This document shows, piece after piece, positions 32,497 to 40,520 of a DNA stretch of 64,000 nucleotides. The DNA is taken from contig NZ_SPUW01000001.1 in the NCBI RefSeq assembly GCF_004959925.1, forward strand, positions 1 to 64,000, read 5' to 3'. The position numbers and the translations under genes were made by a program. The notes beneath the pieces are model-generated. The model was given only the letters and a program-made list of their open reading frames with translations. It was not told where the DNA came from and did no database searches. Each line of letters begins with the position of its first letter. The first letter of the stretch is position 1. Source of the stretch: Pseudooceanicola onchidii. Its GTDB lineage: Bacteria > Pseudomonadota > Alphaproteobacteria > Rhodobacterales > Rhodobacteraceae.

Positions 32497-34470
32497 ATGG
32501 ATGTCTTCACCGCGGATTTGAGCAAACTGTCCCGGACGACAAAAGTCGCCATTCAGGCCGTGGCCGATATTCTGCTGGTCATAGTGTGTTACCTGACAGC
32601 GATGGCCCTGCGCCTTGATGCTCTTGCGTTCGTTGCGCGCGACGGGATTTGGGGGCCGTTGGCGGTCGTTTTGCCCGTCACGTTGTTCGTCTTCCTGCGG
32701 TTGGGTCTGTATCGTGCGGTCGTCAGATACATAAGTACACGGGCACTACGTACGGTCCTGTTCGGAGTCGTCCTGTCGGCTGTGGCCTTGGCCATATCGG
32801 CGCGTGCCATGGATGCACCGGTCCCCCGCTCTGTACCGATCATATATGCGGTGCTGCTGTTCTTGTCGGTAAGCGGGGTCCGTTTTCTGATCCGCAGCCT
32901 GTTTCGCCGGACATACTACGGCGCGCGTGCCCCTGTGATCGTCTACGGCGCGGGCGAGGCCGGGCGGCAGTTGGTCAACGCAATGGACCTGGTGAAGCCC
33001 TACAGGCCGGTGGCATTCGTCGATGACGATGTCACTCTTCATCAGAACACGATCGGCGGTCTGCGGGTATATTCCCCGGACAGGTTGGCCGGTCTGATCG
33101 ACCAGACCGGAGCGACGACACTTCTCCTGGCCTTGCCGTCCGTGGACCGTGCCCGTCTACGAGAGATCGTGCGCGGCCTGACGCGCTACAAGATCGACAT
33201 CAAAACCATTCCGGGTGTCGAGGACATCGTGCGCGGCACCGCTACCCTTGCGGATGTGCGCAATGTCAGCCCCGAAGATCTTCTGGGGCGCGATCCTGTG
33301 GCGCCAATGGATGATCTGATGCGACGCAACATCACCGGCAAGACCATTCTGGTGTCGGGCGCCGGAGGGTCGATCGGCAGTGAGCTTTGCCGGCAGATCC
33401 TTCACATGAACCCGTCCGAGATGATCCTTCTGGATATTTCGGAATTCGCTCTCTACCAGATCGAAGCGGAACTGCGGGAGACGGCCAAACGGACCGGGCG
33501 CGACACCATCCGAATCTCGGCAGTTCTGGGGTCTGTTCAAAATCGTGAGCGTACGCGCGCGATCATGCGGACGTTCAAGGTCCAGACTGTGTATCATGCC
33601 GCCGCCTATAAGCATGTGCCGATGGTCGAGGAAAACGTGGTCGAAGGTATCCGGAACAATGTTTTCGGGACCAAGACAATTGCCGAAGCAGCGGTTGAAG
33701 CGGGCGTCGAGCATTTCATTTTGATTTCGACGGACAAGGCGGTTCGGCCGACCAATGTCATGGGTGCCTCGAAGCGCATGGCCGAACTTGTCTGCCAGGC
33801 TTTGGCGATGGAACAGAGTGATACCATCTTCTCCATGGTGCGCTTCGGGAATGTTCTTGGGTCGTCGGGTTCGGTCATTCCCCGCTTCCAGCAGCAGATC
33901 GATCACGGCGGTCCGATCACCGTGACGCATCGAAAGATCAATCGGTACTTCATGACGATCCCCGAAGCCGCCCAGCTTGTCATCCAGGCGGGGGCCATGG
34001 GCGTGGGAGGAGATGTCTTTGTCCTCGATATGGGTGAGCCCATGGAAATCCTGGAACTGGCACACTCCATGGCACGCCTGCACGGTCTGGCCAGCTATGT
34101 GATCGATCATGAAGACGAGATTGATCCTGAACGCGGCGACATGCCCATCTTGATCACGGGTCTGCGCAAGGGCGAAAAACTGTTCGAAGAGCTGCTGATC
34201 GGTGACAACGCATCTGGGACCAGCCATCCTCGCATCATGACGGCGTCCGAAGTCGCGCTCGACTACTCAAAGCTCTCCGTCCTGCTGGATCAGCTTTGGG
34301 AAGCCAGCCTCGCCTTCGATGCAAACAAGGTTATCGCGATCTTCCGGAAGGCTCCGTTGGGATATGCTCCCTCCAGTGACGAGATCGCTGATCTCATGTG
34401 GAACATGCGCAATCGGGCCGGGCCGCAAGACGGAGTTTCCCAGCTGCGGGTCGTCTCATCCGTCGACTGA
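32497..34470 (+). CDS. membrane-anchored UDP-GlcNAc 4,6-dehydratase (WbpM/PglF family)
   Basis: The 657-residue protein has four N-terminal membrane helices (about 15-130), a nucleotide-binding-like domain (about 145-260; PVIVYGAGEAGRQLVNAMDL) and a C-terminal extended-SDR domain. The SDR domain has the NAD motif SGAGGSIGSELCRQIL (about 287) and the catalytic STDKAVRPTNVMGASKRM segment (about 411-428), where the usual tyrosine is replaced by methionine as in WbpM and PglF. It makes UDP-4-keto-6-deoxy-GlcNAc, the first step toward bacillosamine and legionaminic acid or QuiNAc/FucNAc sugars. The ATG at 32497 with GGAG 7 nt upstream is preferred to GTG 32482. No dedicated soluble LegB is present, so this enzyme probably feeds the PglE-type fusion. 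Confidence 0.93.
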   Translation: MDVFTADLSKLSRTTKVAIQAVADILLVIVCYLTAMALRLDALAFVARDGIWGPLAVVLPVTLFVFLRLGLYRAVVRYISTRALRTVLFGVVLSAVALAISARAMDAPVPRSVPIIYAVLLFLSVSGVRFLIRSLFRRTYYGARAPVIVYGAGEAGRQLVNAMDLVKPYRPVAFVDDDVTLHQNTIGGLRVYSPDRLAGLIDQTGATTLLLALPSVDRARLREIVRGLTRYKIDIKTIPGVEDIVRGTATLADVRNVSPEDLLGRDPVAPMDDLMRRNITGKTILVSGAGGSIGSELCRQILHMNPSEMILLDISEFALYQIEAELRETAKRTGRDTIRISAVLGSVQNRERTRAIMRTFKVQTVYHAAAYKHVPMVEENVVEGIRNNVFGTKTIAEAAVEAGVEHFILISTDKAVRPTNVMGASKRMAELVCQALAMEQSDTIFSMVRFGNVLGSSGSVIPRFQQQIDHGGPITVTHRKINRYFMTIPEAAQLVIQAGAMGVGGDVFVLDMGEPMEILELAHSMARLHGLASYVIDHEDEIDPERGDMPILITGLRKGEKLFEELLIGDNASGTSHPRIMTASEVALDYSKLSVLLDQLWEASLAFDANKVIAIFRKAPLGYAPSSDEIADLMWNMRNRAGPQDGVSQLRVVSSVD

Positions 34471-34542
34471 CCCCATCCAACCCTCTGGCTCTTCCGTCCG
34501 CGCCATGCTTTACCACGCGCGGACAACAGCCCCGGGATCGCC

Positions 34543-35409
34543 ATGTATATCGCCACGCTCACCGCCCGCCAGCTTGACCCCGCCGCCGCCGACGCGCTGC
34601 GCAATGCCTGGGGCGGGGGCGCGCTGCAGTGGCTGGCGCCGGACGAGGCGGCGGAATTCGCGCTGTCGCAGGTGCCCGGCAACTTCCGCGAGGTCTGGGC
34701 CGATCTGCAGGGCCTGAAGGTCGATCTGAACATCCTGCCCGCCGCGAACCGCCGCAAGAAGATGCTGCTGGCCGACATGGACAGCACCATGATCCAGCAG
34801 GAATGCATCGACGAACTGGCCGAAGAGGCCGGGGTGGGCGAACGGGTCAAGGATATAACCGCCCGCGCCATGAACGGAGAGCTGGATTTCGAAGGCGCGC
34901 TGACCGAACGGGTCGGGCTGCTCAAGGGGCTGCCCGAAGGCGTCATCCAGCAGGTCATCGACAGCCGCATCACCCTGATGCCCGGCGGGCCTGAACTGAT
35001 CGCGACCATGAAAGCCGACGGCGCCTATTGCGCGCTGGTCTCGGGCGGGTTCACGGCCTTTACAGCCAGGATCGCCGCAACGCTCGGCTTTGACGAAAAC
35101 CGCGCCAATACCCTGATCGCCGAAGGCGGCGCGCTGACCGGAGAGGTGGGCCGCCCGATCCTGGGCCGCGAGGCCAAGGTGCAGGCGCTTGAGGAAATCA
35201 CCGCCCGCCTCGGCCTGACCGAAGGCGACGTGATCGCCGTCGGCGACGGGGCCAACGACCTGGGCATGCTGGGCCGCGCCGGGATGGGCGTTGCGCTCCA
35301 TGCAAAACCTTCGGTCGCGGCGCAGTGCGAGATCCGGGTGAACCACGGCGACCTGACCAGCCTGCTTTACCTGCAGGGCTATGCGCGCACCGACTTCGTC
35401 ACGCCCTGA
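34543..35409 (+). CDS. serB: phosphoserine phosphatase
   Basis: The 288-residue HAD-family protein carries the nucleophile motif LLADMDSTMIQQECIDELAE (D78, D80), SGGFTAF (motif II), and GREAKVQAL plus AVGDGANDLGML (motifs III and IV). SerB releases serine from phosphoserine. The N-terminal 70 residues resemble the regulatory extension of proteobacterial SerB. The gene is 72 bp after the polysaccharide locus and is the first of the ordinary chromosomal genes. The upstream Shine-Dalgarno sequence is weak. Confidence 0.95.
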   Translation: MYIATLTARQLDPAAADALRNAWGGGALQWLAPDEAAEFALSQVPGNFREVWADLQGLKVDLNILPAANRRKKMLLADMDSTMIQQECIDELAEEAGVGERVKDITARAMNGELDFEGALTERVGLLKGLPEGVIQQVIDSRITLMPGGPELIATMKADGAYCALVSGGFTAFTARIAATLGFDENRANTLIAEGGALTGEVGRPILGREAKVQALEEITARLGLTEGDVIAVGDGANDLGMLGRAGMGVALHAKPSVAAQCEIRVNHGDLTSLLYLQGYARTDFVTP

Positions 35410-35415
35410 TATTAA

Positions 35416-35431
35416 TTAACACTTGCGTTAA
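35416..35431. promoter_or_regulatory. ArsR-type operator candidate TTAAC-N6-GTTAA
   Basis: This inverted repeat lies 26 bp upstream of the ArsR-family start within an AT-rich island. ArsR repressors usually bind such imperfect AT-rich dyads overlapping their own promoter. No good Shine-Dalgarno is seen before the ATG at 35458, so the mRNA may have a very short leader. Confidence 0.5.
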
Positions 35432-35457
35432 ATAAGGAATCGCGTCAGCCTGTCCCC

Positions 35458-35790
35458 ATGACAGAGCTGACCCGAACCTTTGCCGCCCTTTCCGACCCGA
35501 CCCGGTTCGACCTGGTCGACAAGCTGCTGCGCCGGGGCGAACTTCCCGCCGGCACGCTGGCCGAGGAGGCAACGATCTCTGCCCCGGCAATATCCCGCCA
35601 TCTCAAGGTGTTGCGCGAGGCCGGGGTGATCCAACAACGCATCGCCGGCACGCATCGGTTCTATTCGGTCAACCCACGCGCGCTGCAGGGCATCCACGCC
35701 TGGACGATGGATCACAGCGCCTTCTGGGCGGCCAGTCTGGATCGGCTCGACACGCTTCTTGCCCTCGATCCCGAAGGAGACGACGCATGA
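35458..35790 (+). CDS. ArsR-family transcriptional repressor
   Basis: The 110-residue winged-helix protein (LTRTFAALSDPTRFDLVDKL, then ISAPAISRHLKVLREAGVIQ) lacks the cysteine metal-binding motifs of ArsR/SmtB proper. This places it in the common subgroup that is paired with an AHSA1 protein. Its stop overlaps the next start as ATGA. The palindrome at 35416-35431 is its likely operator. The inducing signal is unknown. Confidence 0.92.
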   Translation: MTELTRTFAALSDPTRFDLVDKLLRRGELPAGTLAEEATISAPAISRHLKVLREAGVIQQRIAGTHRFYSVNPRALQGIHAWTMDHSAFWAASLDRLDTLLALDPEGDDA

Positions 35791-36266
35791 AAGACACCGA
35801 TCCCGCCGATATCGAATTCGTCCGCGACTATCCCGTCGCGCTGACCCGCCTGTGGCGGGCCGTGACCGAACCCGTCCAGATCATCCAGTGGTTCGGGCCC
35901 GAAGGCGTCTATCTTGAGGCCTGCGACATGGACTTCCGCACCACAGGCCCCTGGACCTGTTCAATGCGCGGCAAGGAGAGCGGCAATCTTTACAAGGTGT
36001 CGGGCCAGATCACCCGCGTTTCGCCTCCTGACGGCGGCAGGGGCACGGTCGGCTTCACCTGGGCCTGGCACGACGACAGCGATACGCGCGGCCCCGAAAG
36101 CCACGTGACCTTCACGGTCGAACAAACCGCCACCGGCGCACGGCTGACCCTGTCACACCGCGATCTGCCGGGCATCGAGGCGGGCCAGGATCACACCCGT
36201 GGCTGGCTGTCGTCGCTGCGCAAGCTCGACTTTTTCCTCGATCCCAACCCGTCCCTGCAAGAGTAG
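35787..36266 (+). CDS. SRPBCC/AHSA1-family protein
   Basis: The 159-residue protein has the AHSA1 START-like fold pattern: IEFVRDYPVALTRLWRAVTE, QWFGPEG, FRTTGPWTCSMRG, and the closing DHTRGWLSSLRKLDFFL. The family forms a helix-grip cavity for a small hydrophobic ligand. It is co-transcribed with an ArsR repressor and followed by a YCII-like protein, a frequent trio whose substrate is unknown. The 4-nt overlap with the repressor implies coupled translation. Confidence 0.88.
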   Translation: MKDTDPADIEFVRDYPVALTRLWRAVTEPVQIIQWFGPEGVYLEACDMDFRTTGPWTCSMRGKESGNLYKVSGQITRVSPPDGGRGTVGFTWAWHDDSDTRGPESHVTFTVEQTATGARLTLSHRDLPGIEAGQDHTRGWLSSLRKLDFFLDPNPSLQE

Positions 36267-36302
36267 GCGAACGGAATTCCAGTGACCCAGAAAGGACAGA
36301 TC

Positions 36303-36623
36303 ATGCCCCAGTATCTCTACATCTACCGCGGCGATGCCTCACAGGTGCCCTCAACCCCCGAAGATCAGGAGGCCGCGATGAAGGCCTGGGGCGACTGGAT
36401 GGGGGCGATCGGACCCAAGATGGTGAACCCGGGCGAACCGGTCGGGAAATCCGTGCTGGTCAGCGGCGCGGGTGTCTCGGACAAGGTGCCGAACGCCAGC
36501 TTCGGCTTTTCCATTGTCGAGGCCGCCACGATCGAGGAAGCCTGCGACATGGCCAAGGGAAACCCGATGGTCGCGGGCGGCGGATCGGTCGAGGTCGCCG
36601 AAATCGTGCCGATGGACATGTGA
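36303..36623 (+). CDS. YCII-related protein
   Basis: The 106-residue protein is a single dimeric alpha-beta barrel domain (MPQYLYIYRGDASQV, then AAMKAWGDWMGAIGPKMVNP, GFSIVEAATIEEACDMAKGN and a short C-terminal strand). Members occur near ArsR/AHSA1 genes and sigma-factor genes. A catalytic role has been proposed for the family but not settled. AAAGGA precedes the ATG at 36303, so the upstream ATG at 36282 is rejected. It is 36 bp after the AHSA1 gene, in one operon. Confidence 0.85.
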   Translation: MPQYLYIYRGDASQVPSTPEDQEAAMKAWGDWMGAIGPKMVNPGEPVGKSVLVSGAGVSDKVPNASFGFSIVEAATIEEACDMAKGNPMVAGGGSVEVAEIVPMDM

Positions 36624-36633
36624 TTGGCGGGGC

Positions 36634-36687
36634 GGGGGCTCTGCCCCCGTCCTTCGGACTCCCCCGGAGTATTTGGCGAAGGTGAAG
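36634..36687 (+). repeat. dispersed hairpin/GAGTATTT element, copy 1
   Basis: The hairpin GGGGGC-TCT-GCCCCC (36634-36648) is followed by CCCCCGGAGTATTTGGCGAA and GGTGAAG. It lies between convergent genes and may act as a bidirectional terminator. Other copies lie at 39373, 43082, 52935, 55557 and 59297. Confidence 0.75.
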
Positions 36688-36688
36688 C

Positions 36689-39031
36689 CTATTCGCCGTA
36701 AGGCACCCAGACCGTCTTGACCTCGGTCGCCTGGTCGAGGAAGGCACGCCCTTCGCCCTCGGCCCCCATCCAGTCGCGCGTGCGGCCGTTGTTGACCCAG
36801 GTCCGCTTGAGGTTGCCCGCGCTCTTCTTCTCGATTTCCTGCGACAGGTCGGTGGACGAAAAGCTCCAGACCGCGTCGATGTCCAGATGCGCCGCCATGG
36901 TGCCCGCCAGGTCCTTGTGCGCACCGGTGACGATGTTGACCACACCGCCCGGCACGTCCGAGGTCTCAAGCACCTGGTAGAAATCCGTCGCGGCCAGCGG
37001 GAAGGGGGCGGACGGGGCCAGCACCACCCGGTTGCCCATGGCGATCGCCGGGGCCATGACCGAAATCAGGCCCAGAAGCGGCACATCATCGGGGCAGAGC
37101 GCGCCGATCACGCCCACGGGTTCGCGCACGGCCAGCGCCATGCCGCGGATCGGCACCGACCGCAGATCGCCTGCGTACTTGTCGGCCCAGGCGCCATAGG
37201 TGAACAGCCGCGAAACAGAGGCCGCGACCTCGGCCTTGCCCTGCTTGCTGCCGGTCATGGCATTGATCCGGTCGGCAAACTCCGCCGCCCGCGCCTCGAG
37301 GTTCTCGGCGATGTAATACAGGATCTGCGCCCTCAGATGGCCCGTGGTGCCGGACCAGCCCTTGGCGCCCTGCGCGGCCTCGACCGCGTTGCGGATATCC
37401 TTGCGGCTTCCGCTGCCGACATGGCCGATCAGCTTGCCCTGCGGGGAGAAGACGCCGCGCGAATAGCCGCTGTCGGGGCGGGCCTGCTTGCCGCCGATGT
37501 ACATCTTGGCGGTGCGGTCCAGCACGTCCTCGACCGGGTCGCTCTTGCCGGTATGGGCCGCGATGGTCGCCAGCGATTTGGTCTTCGCATGGGGTTTGAG
37601 GTAGGCCGACAGCCCCTCCCAACCACCTTCACGGCCAAACCCGCTCTCGCGCACGCCGCCGAACCCGGCGGCCGCGTCGAACATGTTGGTGCCGTTGACC
37701 CAGACGACGCCCGCGACCAGTTTCGGCGCCAGCCCAAGCGCGAGGTTGAGGTTTTCCGTCCAGACCGAGGCCGCAAGCCCATAGCGCGTGTTGTTGGCCA
37801 GTTGCACGGCCTCGTCGGGCGTGCGGAAGGTGCAGGACACCAGCACCGGGCCAAAGATTTCTTCCTGCATAAGCCGGTCGGCAGGCGCGAGCCCGGTGAT
37901 CAGCGTCGGCGGATAGAAACACCCCTCGGGCACGTCACAGGCGGCGCGGTAGACCTCGCCACCCGACCCTTCGACCAGCCCCTTGATCGTCTCAAGCTGC
38001 ACGGGATCGACCACCGCGCCGACGTCGATGGATTTATCCAGCGGGTTGCCCATGCGCAGCTTGTCCATCCGCGCGCGCAGCTTGTCGTGGAACCGCTCTG
38101 CCACGCCTTCCTGAACCAGAAGCCGGGACCCGGCACAGCAGACCTGCCCCTGGTTGAACCAGATCGCATCCACCAGCCCCTCGATCGCGCTGTCCAGATC
38201 AGCGTCGTCGAACACGATGTACGGACCCTTGCCCCCCAGTTCGAGCGTCAGGGACTTGCCCTGACCGGCGGTCGCCTCGCGGATCTTGCGCCCCACCTCG
38301 GTTGATCCGGTAAAGGCCACCTTGTCGATATCCTCGTGCGCCACGATGGCCTCGCCCACACGCCCGTCGCCGGTGACGATGTTCACGACCCCCTTGGGCA
38401 CGCCCGCCTGGCGGCAGATGTCGGCAAAGCACAGCGCGGTCAGCGATGTATATTCGGCCGGCTTCAGCACCACCGTATTCCCCGCCGCGATGGCCGGCGC
38501 GATCTTCCACGCCAGCATCAGCAGCGGAAAGTTCCAGGGGATCACCTGGCCACAGACGCCCACAGGCTCCATCCCCGGCGCCTCGGTCTCCATCAGCTGC
38601 GCCAGACCGGCATGATAGTAGAAATGCCGCGCAACCAGCGGCACGTCGATGTCGCGCGCCTCACGGATCGGCTTGCCGTTGTCCATCGTCTCCAACACGG
38701 CCAGCAGGCGGGAATGTTTCTGCACCAGCCGCGCCAGCGCATAAAGCACCCGCGCCCGGCCATGACCGCCCAGCTTCGCCCACTTCGGCTGCGCCTTGCG
38801 CGCCGCCGCGACCGCCGCATCGACATCCGCCGGGGTGCCCTGGGTGACATGCGCCAGCACCTCGCCCGTGGCGGGGTTGCGGCTTTCAAAGGTCTCGCCG
38901 ACCTCGGTCCAGTCGCCGTTGATGAAATGCCCGAACCGGTCGCCCTGATCGACCAGCCAGGCCAGCGCGTCACCCGCGCTCTCGGGGGCGGTGCCATAGT
39001 CCATGGTCTCGAAAATCTCTTTGACGGTCAT
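36689..39031 (-). CDS. bidomain aldehyde dehydrogenase of the ALDH16 type
   Basis: The 780-residue protein has two ALDH modules. The first (about 30-500) is complete, with PWNFPLLMLAWKIAPAIAAG, ELGGKGPYIVF and the catalytic cysteine C298 in NQGQVCCAGSR. The second (about 515-780) has an ALDH fold pattern (ALCPDDVPLLGLISVMAPAI, VVNIVTGAHKDLAGTMAAH) but no catalytic cysteine or glutamate. This is the ALDH16 arrangement, known from a structurally studied Rhodobacteraceae enzyme. It probably oxidises an aldehyde with NAD. The neighbouring deoC, which yields acetaldehyde, suggests that one role could be acetaldehyde removal. Its ATG overlaps the small secreted-protein stop by ATGA. Confidence 0.93.
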   Translation of the reverse strand: MTVKEIFETMDYGTAPESAGDALAWLVDQGDRFGHFINGDWTEVGETFESRNPATGEVLAHVTQGTPADVDAAVAAARKAQPKWAKLGGHGRARVLYALARLVQKHSRLLAVLETMDNGKPIREARDIDVPLVARHFYYHAGLAQLMETEAPGMEPVGVCGQVIPWNFPLLMLAWKIAPAIAAGNTVVLKPAEYTSLTALCFADICRQAGVPKGVVNIVTGDGRVGEAIVAHEDIDKVAFTGSTEVGRKIREATAGQGKSLTLELGGKGPYIVFDDADLDSAIEGLVDAIWFNQGQVCCAGSRLLVQEGVAERFHDKLRARMDKLRMGNPLDKSIDVGAVVDPVQLETIKGLVEGSGGEVYRAACDVPEGCFYPPTLITGLAPADRLMQEEIFGPVLVSCTFRTPDEAVQLANNTRYGLAASVWTENLNLALGLAPKLVAGVVWVNGTNMFDAAAGFGGVRESGFGREGGWEGLSAYLKPHAKTKSLATIAAHTGKSDPVEDVLDRTAKMYIGGKQARPDSGYSRGVFSPQGKLIGHVGSGSRKDIRNAVEAAQGAKGWSGTTGHLRAQILYYIAENLEARAAEFADRINAMTGSKQGKAEVAASVSRLFTYGAWADKYAGDLRSVPIRGMALAVREPVGVIGALCPDDVPLLGLISVMAPAIAMGNRVVLAPSAPFPLAATDFYQVLETSDVPGGVVNIVTGAHKDLAGTMAAHLDIDAVWSFSSTDLSQEIEKKSAGNLKRTWVNNGRTRDWMGAEGEGRAFLDQATEVKTVWVPYGE

Positions 39032-39378
39032 TGGCTTGCCTCGCAGGTCGTGGTTGCCAGAATGGGGGTTGCGGAGTCATGCATCAGCCGCTGAAGGGTC
39101 ACGCGGGGGCCGAACTCAGGCCCGGTCTCGCCGCGCACGAAATCGCCGTGGATCACCAGTGCCGATCCTTCGTCCAAGTAGATGCGCCGGGTCAGCGTGC
39201 CCTGCGCCATCCGGACGGTCACGGCGGGGCCCGAGGCCGCGCGCAGCGTGATCATCGACTTGCCGATCGACAGCGCCTCGATCCGCGCCATATCCGCGAC
39301 GTCCCAGCCGTCACAGGCATAATCCGCCGCCACCGCCGTCGATCCGCACAGGGTCAGCGCCACGGCCGTCCCCTTCAT
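39028..39378 (-). CDS. small secreted protein of unknown function
   Basis: The product of about 116 residues has a clear signal peptide (MKGTAVALTLCGSTAVAADY, cleavage after AVA). Two cysteines follow (YACDGWDV and the C-terminal TTTCEASQ), possibly forming a disulfide in the periplasm. The middle is beta-rich (KSMITLRAASGPAVTVRMAQ). I do not recognise the family. Its start codon lies inside a copy of the dispersed GAGTATTT element, whose ATGAAG supplies the first two codons. An upstream ATG at 39417 would bury the signal peptide and is rejected. It sits between deoC and the ALDH16 gene in one direction, overlapping the latter by 4 nt. Confidence 0.7.
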   Translation of the reverse strand: MKGTAVALTLCGSTAVAADYACDGWDVADMARIEALSIGKSMITLRAASGPAVTVRMAQGTLTRRIYLDEGSALVIHGDFVRGETGPEFGPRVTLQRLMHDSATPILATTTCEASQ

Positions 39379-39394
39379 CTTGCCGGAAATACTC
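39373..39394 (-). repeat. dispersed GAGTATTT element, copy 2 (core only)
   Basis: On the minus strand this reads GAGTATTTCCGG then CAAGATGAAG, without the GC-rich hairpin. It contains the start codon of the small secreted protein, so the element has been captured as a translation start. Confidence 0.7.
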
Positions 39395-39403
39395 AATCGG
39401 CCC

Positions 39404-40393
39404 TCAGCCCGCCGCATGACGCCACCCTGCGGAATAGGCGCCGGTCACGTGGTGTTCCAGCTGGCGTTCGATATCCCCCAGAAGCGACGAGGCCCCGAAG
39501 CGGAAGAGATCCGGCTGCAACCAGCGATCGCCCAGTTCCTCTTTCATCAGCGACAGGTAGACCAGCGAATCCTTGGCCTTCGAAATCCCGCCCGCCGGCT
39601 TGTAGCCGATGCGGAACCCGGTCCGTTCGTAGTAATCCCGGATCGCCCGGATCATCACCAGCGACACGGGCAGAGTGGCGTTCACCGATTCCTTGCCGGT
39701 CGAGGTCTTGATGAAATCCGCCCCCGCCATCATGCAGACCAGCGAGGCGCGCGCGACATTGCGCAGGGTGCCCAGCTCTCCGGTCGCGAGGATTGCCTTG
39801 ACGTGCGCCTCGCCACAGGCGGCGCGGAATTCACGCATCTCGTCATACAGCGCCTGCCAGTTGCCGCTCAGCACGTGGCGGCGCGAGATCACGATGTCGA
39901 TCTCTTCGGCGCCGGCCGCGACCGATTCACCGATCTCGGCGACGCGCAGGTGGAAGGGCGACAGCCCGGCGGGAAACCCGGTCGACACGGCGGCGACGGG
40001 GATGCCCGTGCCCTCCAGCGCCTGAACGGCGGCGGGGACCATCTCGTGATAGACGCAGACCGCGCCCGTGGTGATGCCCTCGACGCCAAGCGCGTCCAGC
40101 AGGTCCGCGCGCACCGGCTGTTTCGCCTTGGCGCACAGACGCCGCACGCGCCCCTCGGTGTCGTCGCCCGCCAGCGTCGTCAGGTCGATGCAGGTGATCG
40201 CCCGCAGCAGCCAGGCCGCCTGGTGATCCTTCTTGACCGATCGCCGCCCGGGCAGGGTCGCGCAGCGCCGTTCGATGGCCGAGGTATTGGCCTGCGCGCT
40301 CATCACCCAGTCGAGATCAAGCTCCATCCCCGGATTTCGCGCGTCCACCATCTGGGGAAGCTGCGCCGCGGGGCTGTCCACCTTTGTCTGCAT
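39404..40393 (-). CDS. deoC: deoxyribose-phosphate aldolase
   Basis: The 329-residue protein splits 2-deoxyribose 5-phosphate into glyceraldehyde 3-phosphate and acetaldehyde. Key segments are CIDLTTLAGDDTEGRVRRLC, EIDIVISRRHVLSGNW, AGADFIKTSTGKESVNATL with the Schiff-base lysine, and FRIGYKPAGGISKAKDSL with the second active-site lysine. It is of the longer class, with an N-terminal extension of some 80 residues. AGGAGG precedes the ATG at 40393. Together with the aldehyde dehydrogenase downstream it suits deoxynucleoside catabolism. Confidence 0.95.
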   Translation of the reverse strand: MQTKVDSPAAQLPQMVDARNPGMELDLDWVMSAQANTSAIERRCATLPGRRSVKKDHQAAWLLRAITCIDLTTLAGDDTEGRVRRLCAKAKQPVRADLLDALGVEGITTGAVCVYHEMVPAAVQALEGTGIPVAAVSTGFPAGLSPFHLRVAEIGESVAAGAEEIDIVISRRHVLSGNWQALYDEMREFRAACGEAHVKAILATGELGTLRNVARASLVCMMAGADFIKTSTGKESVNATLPVSLVMIRAIRDYYERTGFRIGYKPAGGISKAKDSLVYLSLMKEELGDRWLQPDLFRFGASSLLGDIERQLEHHVTGAYSAGWRHAAG

Positions 40394-40520
40394 GGGGTCC
40401 TCCTGAAGATCGCCTGACTGGGGTCTGCACGTCACTGGGGCCGACACGGGGGCCGGGTCGGTGGCACCGTCGCACGGGCGCAAAAGGCTGGCAAGCGCGC
40501 CGCAGGGGAAGGGGCGTGGG

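Noticed and set aside
33157-34227. Open frame antisense to the dehydratase gene
   Set aside because: Shadow of a GC-rich coding frame, with no family resemblance.
36887-38305. Plus-strand frame antisense to the ALDH16 gene
   Set aside because: Composition typical of a shadow, and the opposite strand encodes a clear enzyme.
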